Assembly (NCBI GenBank): GCA_964416175.1
Contig: CAYQDF010000033.1
Span: 1-30,309 of the forward strand
Length of the DNA: 30,309 nt
Source: CAYQDF01 sp964416175
GTDB lineage: Bacteria > Chloroflexota > Anaerolineae > Anaerolineales > UBA4823
Reading direction: 5' to 3'
Positions 1 through 7,966 of this stretch are shown piece after piece; position 1 is the stretch's first letter, and each line of letters opens with the position of its first letter. A model generated the notes under the pieces. The model was not told the DNA's origin. It ran no database searches and saw nothing but the letters and a program-made list of their open reading frames with translations. The position numbers were made by a program, and so were the translations under genes.

Positions 1-2259
1 AAGTGGGAACCATTTGCCGGTTTCCCAGAGTTTGGGATAACCAGCTTTCAAACCACTCATCTGGACTTGAATCCCATCGCCGTCGAATGGTACGACAAAG
101 TCGAGACCGCTGGCTGGACGATACCCATCTCTTTCGATGAATCGACGAGGAATCTTACGGCGGCAGATCGAGATACATTTCGCTATATGGTATGGTCCGT
201 ATACATGGGCGGGGCAAACACGGAGATCTACACAAAATTTACAGCCGCCGCGCCCGGCTATCAGGATTTCAGCCAGCAGTTCGAAGATCTCGCCAGGGCC
301 AGGACTTTCCTGACGGCTCTGCCGTATTGGGAAATGAGGCCGGCGAATGAGCTCGTCCTGAACGGCTCAGGTTTCGCGCTGGCAAAGGCCGGAGAAATAT
401 ATGCTGTCTACCTGCCCGGCGGTGGGTCGATCGATCTGAATCTCAGCGGAGTCTCGGGCACATTCGACGCGACATGGTTCAACCCGCGGGAAGGTTCTTC
501 CCAAGCGAGCGGGCAAGTCGCTGCTGGCGGTGTGGCGTCGTTCGCAGCGCCGGACTCCGCGGATTGGGTCCTGCTTCTGAGCTCCGGTCCAATCGAGACG
601 GCGACGCCCGGTCCTTCACCAACCCAGACCAACACGGCGATCCCCACGGCAACGCCACCGATCAATGAGCTGTTCTCCGACGATTTCGAGCGCCCGGACA
701 GCGGTACTCTCGGCAATGGCTGGGAGGAAATCGAAGCGGCAGGAGCAGTTGCAGGAATCGCCGGAGGCCGATTGTGCTTCCAGGACACCTCGGATGCAGC
801 CAACCGTCCGATCGTCGCCCATTCTTTCCCGCAGATCTCTTCTGGGCAGGTTTTGGCGCGGTTCGACTTCGATTGGGCGCGCACCTCTAAAGAAATGGGC
901 TACCGGTTATTCATGCAGCTCGGAGACGGGGCGCTGATGAGCCCGAACAGCCAGGACGGCGGCGCCGGGATCAATCTGGTGTGGACCAACCTGAACGGCG
1001 TCCACCAGACTCTGGCTTACCGAAAAGCAGGCGTTGAAACAGCTGTAACGGTCCTGAGCGGTCCGGCGGAAATTTCTATCCTGGCCAGCCTCGAATCCAA
1101 AACATACCAGATCGCGATCGATGGGAGCGAAGTTCTGGCAGAGATTCCATTCGACAGCGCGGTGAATCTGAACAGTCTGCGGTTATTCACGGATGGGCTT
1201 AACGAAGTGTATTTCAGCGGGCGGTGCTTCGATAATGTGCAGCTGATGACCTTCGAAGCGGCAACGAGCACGGCAACTGCGACCGATGCTGCGACCCCGA
1301 CCGACACGGCGACCCCAACACCCACCGCCGCGCCCTCTGAGACGCACACACCCACGCCCACCGACGCCGCGACACACACCCCGACCACCACCAATCCCGC
1401 GGCCCCGACCGATACGGCGACCCCAACACCCACCGCGACTCGCACACCCACTCCGACTGAAACGCCGACCGGCAACGCGACCCCGACCGAGACGAACACG
1501 CCGACGCCCACCGCCACCCCGTCTCCAACTTCCACCTCGACGCCGACCACCATCTCATCCCCAACGCCCACCGCGACGCCGGCAGCTGGGCCCCTGCTCG
1601 CAGACAATTTCGACCGGCCCGACAGCCTGATCGTGGGGAACGGCTGGGTGGAAATCGAAACGGCGGGCGCCGAGGCCGGGATCAGCGGGAACCGCCTGTG
1701 CTTCCTGGACGCCTCTGACCTGGCGAACCGGCCGATGGTCTCACGGACGTTCTCCCAGGTCTCAGGCGGACAGGTCACCTGGACTTTCGCCTTCGACTGG
1801 CAGAGGACGATCAAAGAGGTGAGCTACCGCCTGTTCATGCAGCTGGGGGAAAATGCGCTGATGAACCCCGACAGCCAGGAGGGGGGAGTCGCGGTGAACC
1901 TGGTCTGGACCCAGGTCGGAGGGGTCCACCAGACACTCGCCTACCGGATGGGAGGGGAGGATACCGCCCTGGCGGTCGTGAGCGGAACTACGACGCTTTC
2001 CGTCATCGCGGACCTCGACGCGCAGACCTACCAGGCGTCCGTGGGAGGCACAGTCGTCGGGAGCAACATCCCGTTCAACCAACCGGTCGCGCTCGATACG
2101 GCGCGGTTCTTCACCGATTCATTAAACGAGGCATTCGTCCGCGGGCGGTGCTTCGACAATGTGCAGATAGATGCGTCGGGAACGGCGGACAGCCTCCCGA
2201 CGCTCACCATGGGGGGAGATTTCTGGCCAGGGGCAGCAGGGGGCTACCCGATGAGGTAG
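1..2259 (+). CDS. Secreted glycoside-hydrolase-like protein, C-terminal part, with two duplicated beta-sandwich-like modules (5' partial)
   Basis: The frame is open from base 1, so the gene starts upstream of the window; 752 codons are visible. The first ~195 residues match the C-terminal half of the next gene: a 'PISFDES' segment at the place of that protein's 'PVMIDELPG' (candidate nucleophile Glu), 'ARARTFLTALPYWEMRPAN', then 'GEIYAVYLPGGG..DATWFNPREG', typical of the putative collagen-binding-2 domain that follows DUF4038/DUF5060-type hydrolases. A short Thr-Pro linker leads to a module of ~195 residues ('DDFERPDS..LGNGWEE' to 'GRCFDNVQL'). A long Thr-Pro linker then leads to a second copy ('DNFDRPDS..VGNGWVE' to 'GRCFDNVQI'). 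The two copies are more than half identical by eye. Their fold is probably a concanavalin/jelly-roll carbohydrate-binding type, which is inference. Unlike five other secreted proteins here it lacks an LPxV tail. Likely extracellular and acting on polysaccharide; the substrate is unknown. Confidence 0.8.
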   Translation, partial: KWEPFAGFPEFGITSFQTTHLDLNPIAVEWYDKVETAGWTIPISFDESTRNLTAADRDTFRYMVWSVYMGGANTEIYTKFTAAAPGYQDFSQQFEDLARARTFLTALPYWEMRPANELVLNGSGFALAKAGEIYAVYLPGGGSIDLNLSGVSGTFDATWFNPREGSSQASGQVAAGGVASFAAPDSADWVLLLSSGPIETATPGPSPTQTNTAIPTATPPINELFSDDFERPDSGTLGNGWEEIEAAGAVAGIAGGRLCFQDTSDAANRPIVAHSFPQISSGQVLARFDFDWARTSKEMGYRLFMQLGDGALMSPNSQDGGAGINLVWTNLNGVHQTLAYRKAGVETAVTVLSGPAEISILASLESKTYQIAIDGSEVLAEIPFDSAVNLNSLRLFTDGLNEVYFSGRCFDNVQLMTFEAATSTATATDAATPTDTATPTPTAAPSETHTPTPTDAATHTPTTTNPAAPTDTATPTPTATRTPTPTETPTGNATPTETNTPTPTATPSPTSTSTPTTISSPTPTATPAAGPLLADNFDRPDSLIVGNGWVEIETAGAEAGISGNRLCFLDASDLANRPMVSRTFSQVSGGQVTWTFAFDWQRTIKEVSYRLFMQLGENALMNPDSQEGGVAVNLVWTQVGGVHQTLAYRMGGEDTALAVVSGTTTLSVIADLDAQTYQASVGGTVVGSNIPFNQPVALDTARFFTDSLNEAFVRGRCFDNVQIDASGTADSLPTLTMGGDFWPGAAGGYPMR
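583..660 (+). repeat. Short Thr/Pro-rich linker
   Basis: This stretch encodes a Thr-Pro-rich spacer ('TPGPSPTQTNTAIPTATPP') between the collagen-binding-2-like domain and the first beta-sandwich-like module. Such linkers are flexible and often glycosylated in secreted enzymes. Confidence 0.7.
1258..1587 (+). repeat. Long Thr/Pro-rich low-complexity linker
   Basis: About 110 codons of Thr, Pro, Ala and Ser in short TPT/TAT units separate the two duplicated modules. The DNA is a degenerate array of ACSCCSACS-type hexamers and nonamers. The long antisense and alternate-frame ORFs here are by-products of this biased composition. The unit number is probably prone to slippage. Confidence 0.85.
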
Positions 2260-2314
2260 CGGGATCGGTCGGCCAGCTTACATTTTCACTTCTAAGACCG
2301 GTACCTTTACACTA

Positions 2315-2343
2315 TTGACGGAAGCCGCGCGCCTGACTAAATT
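2315..2343 (+). promoter_or_regulatory. Candidate sigma-70-type promoter for the DUF5060 gene
   Basis: TTGACG (2315-2320; 5 of 6 to consensus) is followed after 17 bases by TAAATT (2338-2343; 4 of 6). Transcription would start near 2350, which leaves the GTG at 2347 almost untranscribed and supports the ATG at 2392 as the true start. Called by eye only. Confidence 0.4.
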
Positions 2344-2391
2344 AAGGTGTCACTCCTCGGGCTGGCACCGATCTTGATCCGGAAGGCGCAG

Positions 2392-4317
2392 ATGAACATC
2401 ACACTCCAGGGATACACAATCTTGAAACAAAACAACCGCAGAATTTCACCGGTTCACCTACTAATCCTGATCGGGGCCGGAATTATCACCGCCATTGTGT
2501 TAGGACAGGCGTTCTTCGTACCTAAGAATCAAGCGGCTGCCACCGAGACTACGAACGCCGTCGTTTCATCGGAAGTGGACGCCCCATCCGGGACCGTCAT
2601 CGAAAGGACTGCCGCGGAGGGGGTCAGTTCACCCGCTCCATCGATCACTTTCCCTGGCTCGCAGGACCTGGGTTATCTAGGCAGCTTCCAGCAGGGCTCG
2701 AAGATAGAGATTGTGCTGTCCTCGGAGGGGCCTGGGAATCTGTCCTCGTCGGGAAATCCCTTCGAAATCGGCGTCAATGTCGCATTCACAGGCCCAGCCG
2801 GTCAGACTCTTGTCGTCCCCGCTTTTTTCGATGGAGATGGAACCGGCGGCCAGGATGGGAACGTATGGAAGGCGCGCTTCTTCGCCGAATCCCCAGGCGA
2901 GTGGACCTTCCATTCGGAAAGTGATGTCAGCCCGCTGGACGGGCTCACCGGGAAGTTCGAGGTCGAAGCAGCCGCCGGCTGCCAGGCTGAGGCGAGCGGC
3001 GGGGCACAATCCCTGGCGTGTTTGGGCACTCTCCAGTACGCGGGTGGACACTACTTGAGGTTCAAGAACGGGGATTACTGGATCAAAGGCGGCGTCGACG
3101 ACCCCGAGAATTTCCTGGGCGACGCCTTCGGCAGCTGGAACGCCAAGAAGGAGGCTGTCGATTTCTTGAGCAGCAAGGGCGTCAACAGCATCTACGTGAT
3201 CACCAACAACATCGATGGCGACCGAAATGACACCTGGCCCTGGCTGGGGGATACGCCCCAAGAAGCGAAGCAGAATTCCAACCAGTTCGATGTCGCCCGG
3301 CTCCAGCTCTGGGAGGACTTCTTCACCTACGCCGAGAGCAAAGGCGTCGTCCTGCACATCATCCTGAACGACGACAGCGCCTGGGACGGCTACAACCACG
3401 ACCTGTATTTCAAGGAGATGGTGGCGCGGTTCGGACACCACCCCGGCCTGATCTGGAACCTGGGGGAGGAAGCCAATGAGATCTACACCGACCAGGAGCA
3501 GATCAACCTGGCAAAGAAGCTGCGCTCACTGGACCCCTACGGGCACGCGATCACTGTGCACCGCGTCGACCCCTGGCCTTTCCTGGGGAACCCAAACTTC
3601 GATCTGACCAGCCTCCAGCCGATGAACGGCGCGCTGGACTTCTCGAACGCGGACATCCGCGATCAAAACGGCGTCGTCATCACCCACCGGGAAGAGAGCG
3701 CGGCTGCCTGCCGACCCATCCCCGTGATGATCGACGAATTGCCCGGGGTCGATAGCGTGAACGATGCGACGCGGTCTAAAATGAGGTCCGCGGTGCTCTA
3801 TCCGATCTTCTTCGGGGGCGGGAGCTTCGAGCTGCACTACCGCGACGCCTACGGGCCCGGCGGGAACGTCACCATCCAGGACCTTGCGCCGATGCTGGAG
3901 GACATGACCCGGGCGCGCCAGTTCATCGAGAACCTGCCCTTCAACGAGATGAGGCCGTGCAACGCACGGTTATCAGACAAAGACCAATACTGCTTCGGCA
4001 AGGAGGGGGATGTCTACGCGGTGTACCTTCCGCAGGGAGGGCAGGTCACGATCGACCTGTCCGGCGTCGGCGGGAACTACGACGCCTCCTGGTTCGATCC
4101 CCGGACGGGCGCCGCGAGCGACGCCGGTTCGGTCGGTGGCGGCGGGAGCCGTTCCTTCACGCCGCCAGGCGGCCAGGACTGGGTGCTTTTGCTGGATAAT
4201 CCGCAGATGAATGGCGGACAGGCGGGCATCGGCGGGGGGTTCCCAGGGCTCGAGGACCTGGCGGGGCAGCTCACATTCAAGGTCTACCTGCCTACGGCGA
4301 TACAATGCGGCGGGTAA
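2392..4317 (+). CDS. Membrane-anchored DUF5060 / GH-A-like glycoside hydrolase
   Basis: A 641-residue protein. The ATG at 2392 is chosen over the GTG at 2347 because GGAAGG lies five bases upstream and a candidate promoter overlaps the GTG. Residues ~22-43 form one hydrophobic segment (signal anchor or uncleaved signal). Residues ~87-190 match DUF5060, a beta-sandwich found before hydrolase barrels. A TIM-barrel-like domain follows, with 'WNLGEEANE' (Glu359/Glu360, candidate acid/base) and 'PVMIDELPG' (Glu449, candidate nucleophile). The C-terminal part ('GDVYAVYLPQGG..DASWFDPRTG') matches the putative collagen-binding-2 domain. It ends in 'KVYLPTAIQCGG', a variant of the LPxV tail on other secreted proteins here. 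Probably an extracellular glycan hydrolase; substrate unknown. It is a paralogue of the truncated upstream gene and probably has its own promoter. Confidence 0.85.
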   Translation: MNITLQGYTILKQNNRRISPVHLLILIGAGIITAIVLGQAFFVPKNQAAATETTNAVVSSEVDAPSGTVIERTAAEGVSSPAPSITFPGSQDLGYLGSFQQGSKIEIVLSSEGPGNLSSSGNPFEIGVNVAFTGPAGQTLVVPAFFDGDGTGGQDGNVWKARFFAESPGEWTFHSESDVSPLDGLTGKFEVEAAAGCQAEASGGAQSLACLGTLQYAGGHYLRFKNGDYWIKGGVDDPENFLGDAFGSWNAKKEAVDFLSSKGVNSIYVITNNIDGDRNDTWPWLGDTPQEAKQNSNQFDVARLQLWEDFFTYAESKGVVLHIILNDDSAWDGYNHDLYFKEMVARFGHHPGLIWNLGEEANEIYTDQEQINLAKKLRSLDPYGHAITVHRVDPWPFLGNPNFDLTSLQPMNGALDFSNADIRDQNGVVITHREESAAACRPIPVMIDELPGVDSVNDATRSKMRSAVLYPIFFGGGSFELHYRDAYGPGGNVTIQDLAPMLEDMTRARQFIENLPFNEMRPCNARLSDKDQYCFGKEGDVYAVYLPQGGQVTIDLSGVGGNYDASWFDPRTGAASDAGSVGGGGSRSFTPPGGQDWVLLLDNPQMNGGQAGIGGGFPGLEDLAGQLTFKVYLPTAIQCGG

Positions 4318-4334
4318 GCCGGGTTATGAAGGTG

Positions 4335-4361
4335 TTATTCAGCGGCTCCACCGCTGAATAA
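4335..4361 (+). terminator. Perfect 11-bp hairpin after the DUF5060 gene
   Basis: TTATTCAGCGG and its exact reverse complement flank a five-base loop (CTCCA), 18 bases after the stop codon. The following bases are C-rich (GACCCCC), not a U tract, so this may be an mRNA 3'-end stabiliser or a bidirectional element rather than a classical intrinsic terminator. Confidence 0.5.
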
Positions 4362-4422
4362 GACCCCCTCTCATTTTTAAGATAGCATCTAGATTCGACG
4401 CCGGGGATGAGACCCGGCCTGT

Positions 4423-4980
4423 TTGCCTTCTCCGATCATCCACACTGCAACTGGATATCTCGTCTACCGCCTTGCGAAGGGCAGGCTGACTCCGGGGAGT
4501 CCCGGGAGCGCGAAGCCGGCGCTTCCCCTGCTGGGGATCAGCCTGCTGTTCGCGGTGCTGCCGGATTTCGACGCCGTCCCCGGTCTGCTTTGGGGGGACC
4601 TGGAGAGGTTCCACAACCAGTGGACGCACAGCCTGGCCGCTGGCCTGGGGCTGGCGATAGCGGCTGCGAGCCTCCTCCGGTGGTGGGTCCGATCCGATTT
4701 CCTGCTTTCGTTCCTGGCGGCGTTCGCCAGCTACACGCTGCACGTGGGGATGGACTTTTTCACCTACGACACCCGGGGGGTGATGGTCTTCTGGCCGTTC
4801 TCGAGCGGCAGGTATGCGTCGGATCTCGTCCTCTTCTACGGCGTGCGCTGGGATCGAGGGTGGCTGGCGCCCGAACACCTGATCACCCTGGCAACCGAGC
4901 TCGCCTTCCTGCTGGCGGCGTGGGGGGCGATGGAGGCGCTGCGGAGAATCCGACTGCGGCTCGCCCCCTCCGGTGATTGA
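4423..4980 (+). CDS. DUF457/YdjM-type membrane-bound metal-dependent hydrolase
   Basis: A 185-residue protein. The TTG at 4423 is chosen because the family N-terminus 'MPSPIxH' begins exactly there; no convincing ribosome-binding site is visible. Candidate metal ligands typical of the YdjM/DUF457 family are His7, Asp48 and Asp50 ('PDFDAVP'), His64 and His69 ('FHNQWTHS'), His107 and Asp111 ('HVGMD'). Hydrophobic segments at ~35-47, ~71-87, ~92-107 and ~150-170 indicate an integral membrane protein. The biochemical role of the family is not settled; it is predicted to be a membrane hydrolase. It stands between the GH-like genes and the glycosyltransferase block with gaps on both sides, so it may be a separate unit. 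An overlapping frame of similar length has no family match and is rejected. Confidence 0.8.
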   Translation: MPSPIIHTATGYLVYRLAKGRLTPGSPGSAKPALPLLGISLLFAVLPDFDAVPGLLWGDLERFHNQWTHSLAAGLGLAIAAASLLRWWVRSDFLLSFLAAFASYTLHVGMDFFTYDTRGVMVFWPFSSGRYASDLVLFYGVRWDRGWLAPEHLITLATELAFLLAAWGAMEALRRIRLRLAPSGD

Positions 4981-5142
4981 TGGCCGGGTTGGGAGATCCG
5001 TAACATTCAGCTTGCCCGAGCGTTAATCAGGAAGATAAAACGCCCACGCGCGGTCAGGCCCGGGAGACGCCGACGCGCAGCCCACGCGGCGCCCACAAGA
5101 CGACCGCAAGACGCAAACAAGGGGCTGAGCTACGCAGGATAC

Positions 5143-6558
5143 ATGGATAAGCTCGAGAGGATAAAACTGTCGGCGGGGGGCACGCGGGCGCAGATCGCGG
5201 CGCTGGCTGCGATCACCTTGATCGCAGCCGGGCTGCGGTTCTATAAACTGGGCGACTGGTCATTCTGGTACGACGAGATCTACACGCTGCGCGCCATCGG
5301 GGCGCTGCCTGGAACCACTTTCACCGACCCTGGCATCTCGAAGGCGCTCATCGCCCTGGCGGTGAACGCCCTCGGGAATTCGGAATGGGCTGCCCGCCTG
5401 GTCCCGGCGTTGATCGGGGTCCTGACCGTGCCCGTCCTCTATTTCCTCGTCAGGGACCTGTACAACGGGCGAACGGCGCTGATCGCCAGCCTCCTGCTGG
5501 GGGTGTCCACCTGGCATCTTTACTGGTCGCAGAACGCGCGTTTTTACACGACACTGCTCCTCTTCTCGACGCTGGCCCTGGTCGCCTTCTACCACGGGAT
5601 CGAGAAGGACAGGCTCCTCAACCTGGTCCTCTTCCTCGTCTTCCTGGGGCTGGCGGTGCGGGAGAGGATGTTCGCCGTCATACTCTTGCCCATCGCCGCC
5701 CTCTACCTGGTTTGCCTCCAGCTGCTGCCCTTCGAAAAGCCGCCTGGATTGAATCGGAGGAACCTGCTCCTGCTGGGTTTGCCTGTCGTCCTCATCGGGG
5801 CGGTCGTGGGTTGGATATTCCTCCAGGACCTCCCGGGATACCTGGCGGGTTTCGGCACCGTTAACTCCGATCCGATCTGGATCCTCTCCGGCGCTGTCTA
5901 TTACATCGGGATCCCGGTCATCCTGATGGGAGCTGCTGGCGGCATTTATCGGCTCACTGCCGGGCGGGATCGAGCGACGCTGCTCTTCTCCATCGCTGCG
6001 CTGCTGCCCATGCTGGCGGTCGCTTCGCTGGCCCTGATCCAGTACGCCGCCAACCGGTACATCTTCATCTCTCTGACGAGCTGGATCGTCCTGGCGGGTG
6101 TGGCGGCGGAAGCGATCTACGCCCGCGTGCAGGGCTCCAGCCGAATCCTCGCCGCAGGCGTCTTTCTGATCCTGCTGTTAGAACCGCTGAGCGAGGACCT
6201 GCTCTACTTCCTGTACCAAAATGGAAACCGGGATGATTGGAAGGCGGCGTTCCAGCGCATCGAGGAAGAGGCGCTGGCAGGCGACCTGGTCGTCGTCACC
6301 GAGCCGCTGCTCGGGGATTATTACCTGAACCACGAAGTAATGGGGATCGAATCTCTCGCGATCGAATCGATCGGCGCAATGGGGAGGCGGATCTGGTTCG
6401 TCGAGGACAATAACCTGGGGACGAAAAGCCCGCATAAGCTGGGCTGGCTCGAGGAGCACGCCCGGCTGGTCGCAAATTACGACGTGGATGTCCGGGCGCG
6501 GGTCTTCAAGATGCGGCTATACCTGTACGAGCCCGAGTCAACGGATCGATCCCAATAA
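5143..6558 (+). CDS. GT-C membrane glycosyltransferase (GT39/ArnT-like), copy 1
   Basis: A 471-residue polytopic membrane protein with about ten hydrophobic helices. Residues 38-46 ('WSFWYDEIY') carry the Asp44-Glu45 pair that GT-C enzymes place in the first extracytoplasmic loop for catalysis or metal binding. 'STWHLYWSQNARFY' is another typical stretch of the 'Dol-P-Man/ArnT-like' superfamily. The family transfers a sugar from a polyprenyl-phosphate donor on the outer face of the membrane. The C-terminal ~110 residues ('EEEALAGDLVVVTEPLLGDYYL..') form a small soluble domain. It is clearly homologous along its whole length to the protein starting at 18925. ATG 5143 has only AGGA three bases upstream, so the start is less certain. 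Acceptor and donor cannot be told. Confidence 0.85.
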   Translation: MDKLERIKLSAGGTRAQIAALAAITLIAAGLRFYKLGDWSFWYDEIYTLRAIGALPGTTFTDPGISKALIALAVNALGNSEWAARLVPALIGVLTVPVLYFLVRDLYNGRTALIASLLLGVSTWHLYWSQNARFYTTLLLFSTLALVAFYHGIEKDRLLNLVLFLVFLGLAVRERMFAVILLPIAALYLVCLQLLPFEKPPGLNRRNLLLLGLPVVLIGAVVGWIFLQDLPGYLAGFGTVNSDPIWILSGAVYYIGIPVILMGAAGGIYRLTAGRDRATLLFSIAALLPMLAVASLALIQYAANRYIFISLTSWIVLAGVAAEAIYARVQGSSRILAAGVFLILLLEPLSEDLLYFLYQNGNRDDWKAAFQRIEEEALAGDLVVVTEPLLGDYYLNHEVMGIESLAIESIGAMGRRIWFVEDNNLGTKSPHKLGWLEEHARLVANYDVDVRARVFKMRLYLYEPESTDRSQ

Positions 6559-6584
6559 CCCCTTCTGCTGCCAGCCTGCCCCTG

Positions 6585-7829
6585 ATGCAAGTCCTCTTCC
6601 TGACCCAAATCCTTCCCTATCCCCCAGACGCCGGCCCGCGGATCAAGACCTGGCACGTGCTGCGCTACCTGGCGGGGCTAGGCCACCGGATCACGCTGAT
6701 CTCCTATGTCAGGCCAGACGAAGTGGAGCACCTGCCGGCGCTCGAGGCGGTGTGCGCGGCCGTCCACGCAGCGCCCATCACCCGTGTCCGGGCGATGGAC
6801 GCCTTTTATTTCCTGTGGAGCCAGGTGAGCCAGCGGCCCTTCCTGGTCGAGCGCGATAACCTGCACGCCATGAGGTCGAAGATCGCAGAGGTGGCAGGGA
6901 CCACCCATTTCGACGTGATCCACGCGGACCAGCTGACGATGGCGCAATTCGCACTCCAGGCGCAGGCCGCGAATTCCCGCCCGCCGCGGGCCAGGCTGGT
7001 TTTCGACGCCCACAACGCGGTCTGGAAGATCGTCGAGCGCATGGCCGGCAGCTCGCCCGCTTACCTGAAACCGCTCCTCCGCCTGGAAGCAAACCGGGTG
7101 AAACAATACGAGGGTTTCATCGTTAACCATTTTGACCACACACTGGCAGTCACCGAGATCGACCGGGAGCTGCTGATAGAGGCATCCGGCAGAGCTCATT
7201 CCCGGGACGAGGGTTCTCGGATGCCAGTCATCACCGTCGTCCCGATCGCGGTCGACACGGAGGCGCTGCAGCCTTTGCAGAGAAGCGCAAATTCGCTGAA
7301 CCTGGTCACCCTGGGCACGCTGCACTACCCGCCGAACGCCGACGGGATCCGCTGGTTCCTCGGGCAGGTGTACCCGGCGGTGCGGCAGGCGGTGCCGGGG
7401 GTCTCGCTGACCATCATCGGCAAGAATCCACCGGAGGATTTCCGCCAGGCAGCTGAAGCGGATGGCTCGATCAGGGTGACCGGCTACGTGGACGATCTGA
7501 CCCCATATCTTGAACAGGCTGCCCTCATGGTCGTGCCGCTGCGGGCGGGGGGCGGGATGCGGGTGCGCATCCTGGAAGCCTTTGCACGCGGGATGCCGGT
7601 GGTGACGTCGCCGGTCGGTCTCGAGGGGATCGAAGCCCGCCCAGGGGAGGAAGTGCTGGTTGCGGACAGCCCGGAGGCTTTCGCGGGCGAGGTCGTGAGA
7701 CTTCTCCAGGACAGGGAGCTGCGGGACAGGCTGGCCGTCCGGGGCCGCGCCCTGGCGGAGGCGCGGTACGACTGGCAGGTCGTCCTCAAGGCAATGGCGG
7801 AAGTCTATCAAGATGGAAGCGCACAATGA
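6585..7829 (+). CDS. GT4 (GT-B fold) glycosyltransferase, copy 1
   Basis: A 414-residue cytosolic or membrane-associated GT-B enzyme. The N-terminal Rossmann half begins 'MQVLFLTQILPYPPDAGPRIKT', with the acceptor-side 'PPDAGxxIK' loop of the TIGR03087-like group (sugar transferases linked to PEP-CTERM/EpsH-type exopolysaccharide loci). The C-terminal donor-binding half has 'GTLHYPPNADGI', 'LTIIGKNPP', and 'GGGMRVRILEAFARGMPVV' (residues ~320-340), the nucleotide-sugar-binding region. The gene follows the GT-C by 26 bases and is probably co-transcribed. No clear Shine-Dalgarno site precedes ATG 6585, but the start fits the family N-terminus. It shares architecture with the gene at 15440. The sugar is unknown. 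Confidence 0.88.
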   Translation: MQVLFLTQILPYPPDAGPRIKTWHVLRYLAGLGHRITLISYVRPDEVEHLPALEAVCAAVHAAPITRVRAMDAFYFLWSQVSQRPFLVERDNLHAMRSKIAEVAGTTHFDVIHADQLTMAQFALQAQAANSRPPRARLVFDAHNAVWKIVERMAGSSPAYLKPLLRLEANRVKQYEGFIVNHFDHTLAVTEIDRELLIEASGRAHSRDEGSRMPVITVVPIAVDTEALQPLQRSANSLNLVTLGTLHYPPNADGIRWFLGQVYPAVRQAVPGVSLTIIGKNPPEDFRQAAEADGSIRVTGYVDDLTPYLEQAALMVVPLRAGGGMRVRILEAFARGMPVVTSPVGLEGIEARPGEEVLVADSPEAFAGEVVRLLQDRELRDRLAVRGRALAEARYDWQVVLKAMAEVYQDGSAQ

Positions 7830-7966
7830 ATGGAAGCCGTCCCGACCAGGCAGCCGACGCGCCCGCCGATCACGCCCGCGTGGTCAACTGCTGGCCGAGT
7901 GACACGTTTTCTCGATTAGTTCGTCTTATTTTATATGGAGCGGGATTTGTCCTCAAGGAGACATCC

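Noticed and set aside
1286..1630. CRISPR-like or tandem-repeat array in the Thr/Pro-coding region
   Set aside because: The units are degenerate 6-9-mers in phase with codons. There are no constant repeats with unique spacers.
1017..1814. Long antisense ORF across the Thr/Pro-rich linker, rich in Val-Gly repeats
   Set aside because: It is a mirror of the low-complexity ACC/CCG codons on the + strand; no start context or family resemblance.
4407..4976. Alternative + frame overlapping the DUF457 gene
   Set aside because: Low-complexity Arg/Pro/Gly translation with no family features, while the other frame has the DUF457 metal ligands and membrane segments.
6678..7826. 382-codon antisense ORF opposite GT4 copy 1
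   Set aside because: No recognisable domain, and it lies wholly opposite a clear GT-B enzyme.
7826..7966. N-terminal extension of LamG copy 1 starting at an ATGA overlap with GT4
   Set aside because: The added 47 residues are not signal-like, and a strong Shine-Dalgarno site plus signal peptide starts at 7967.
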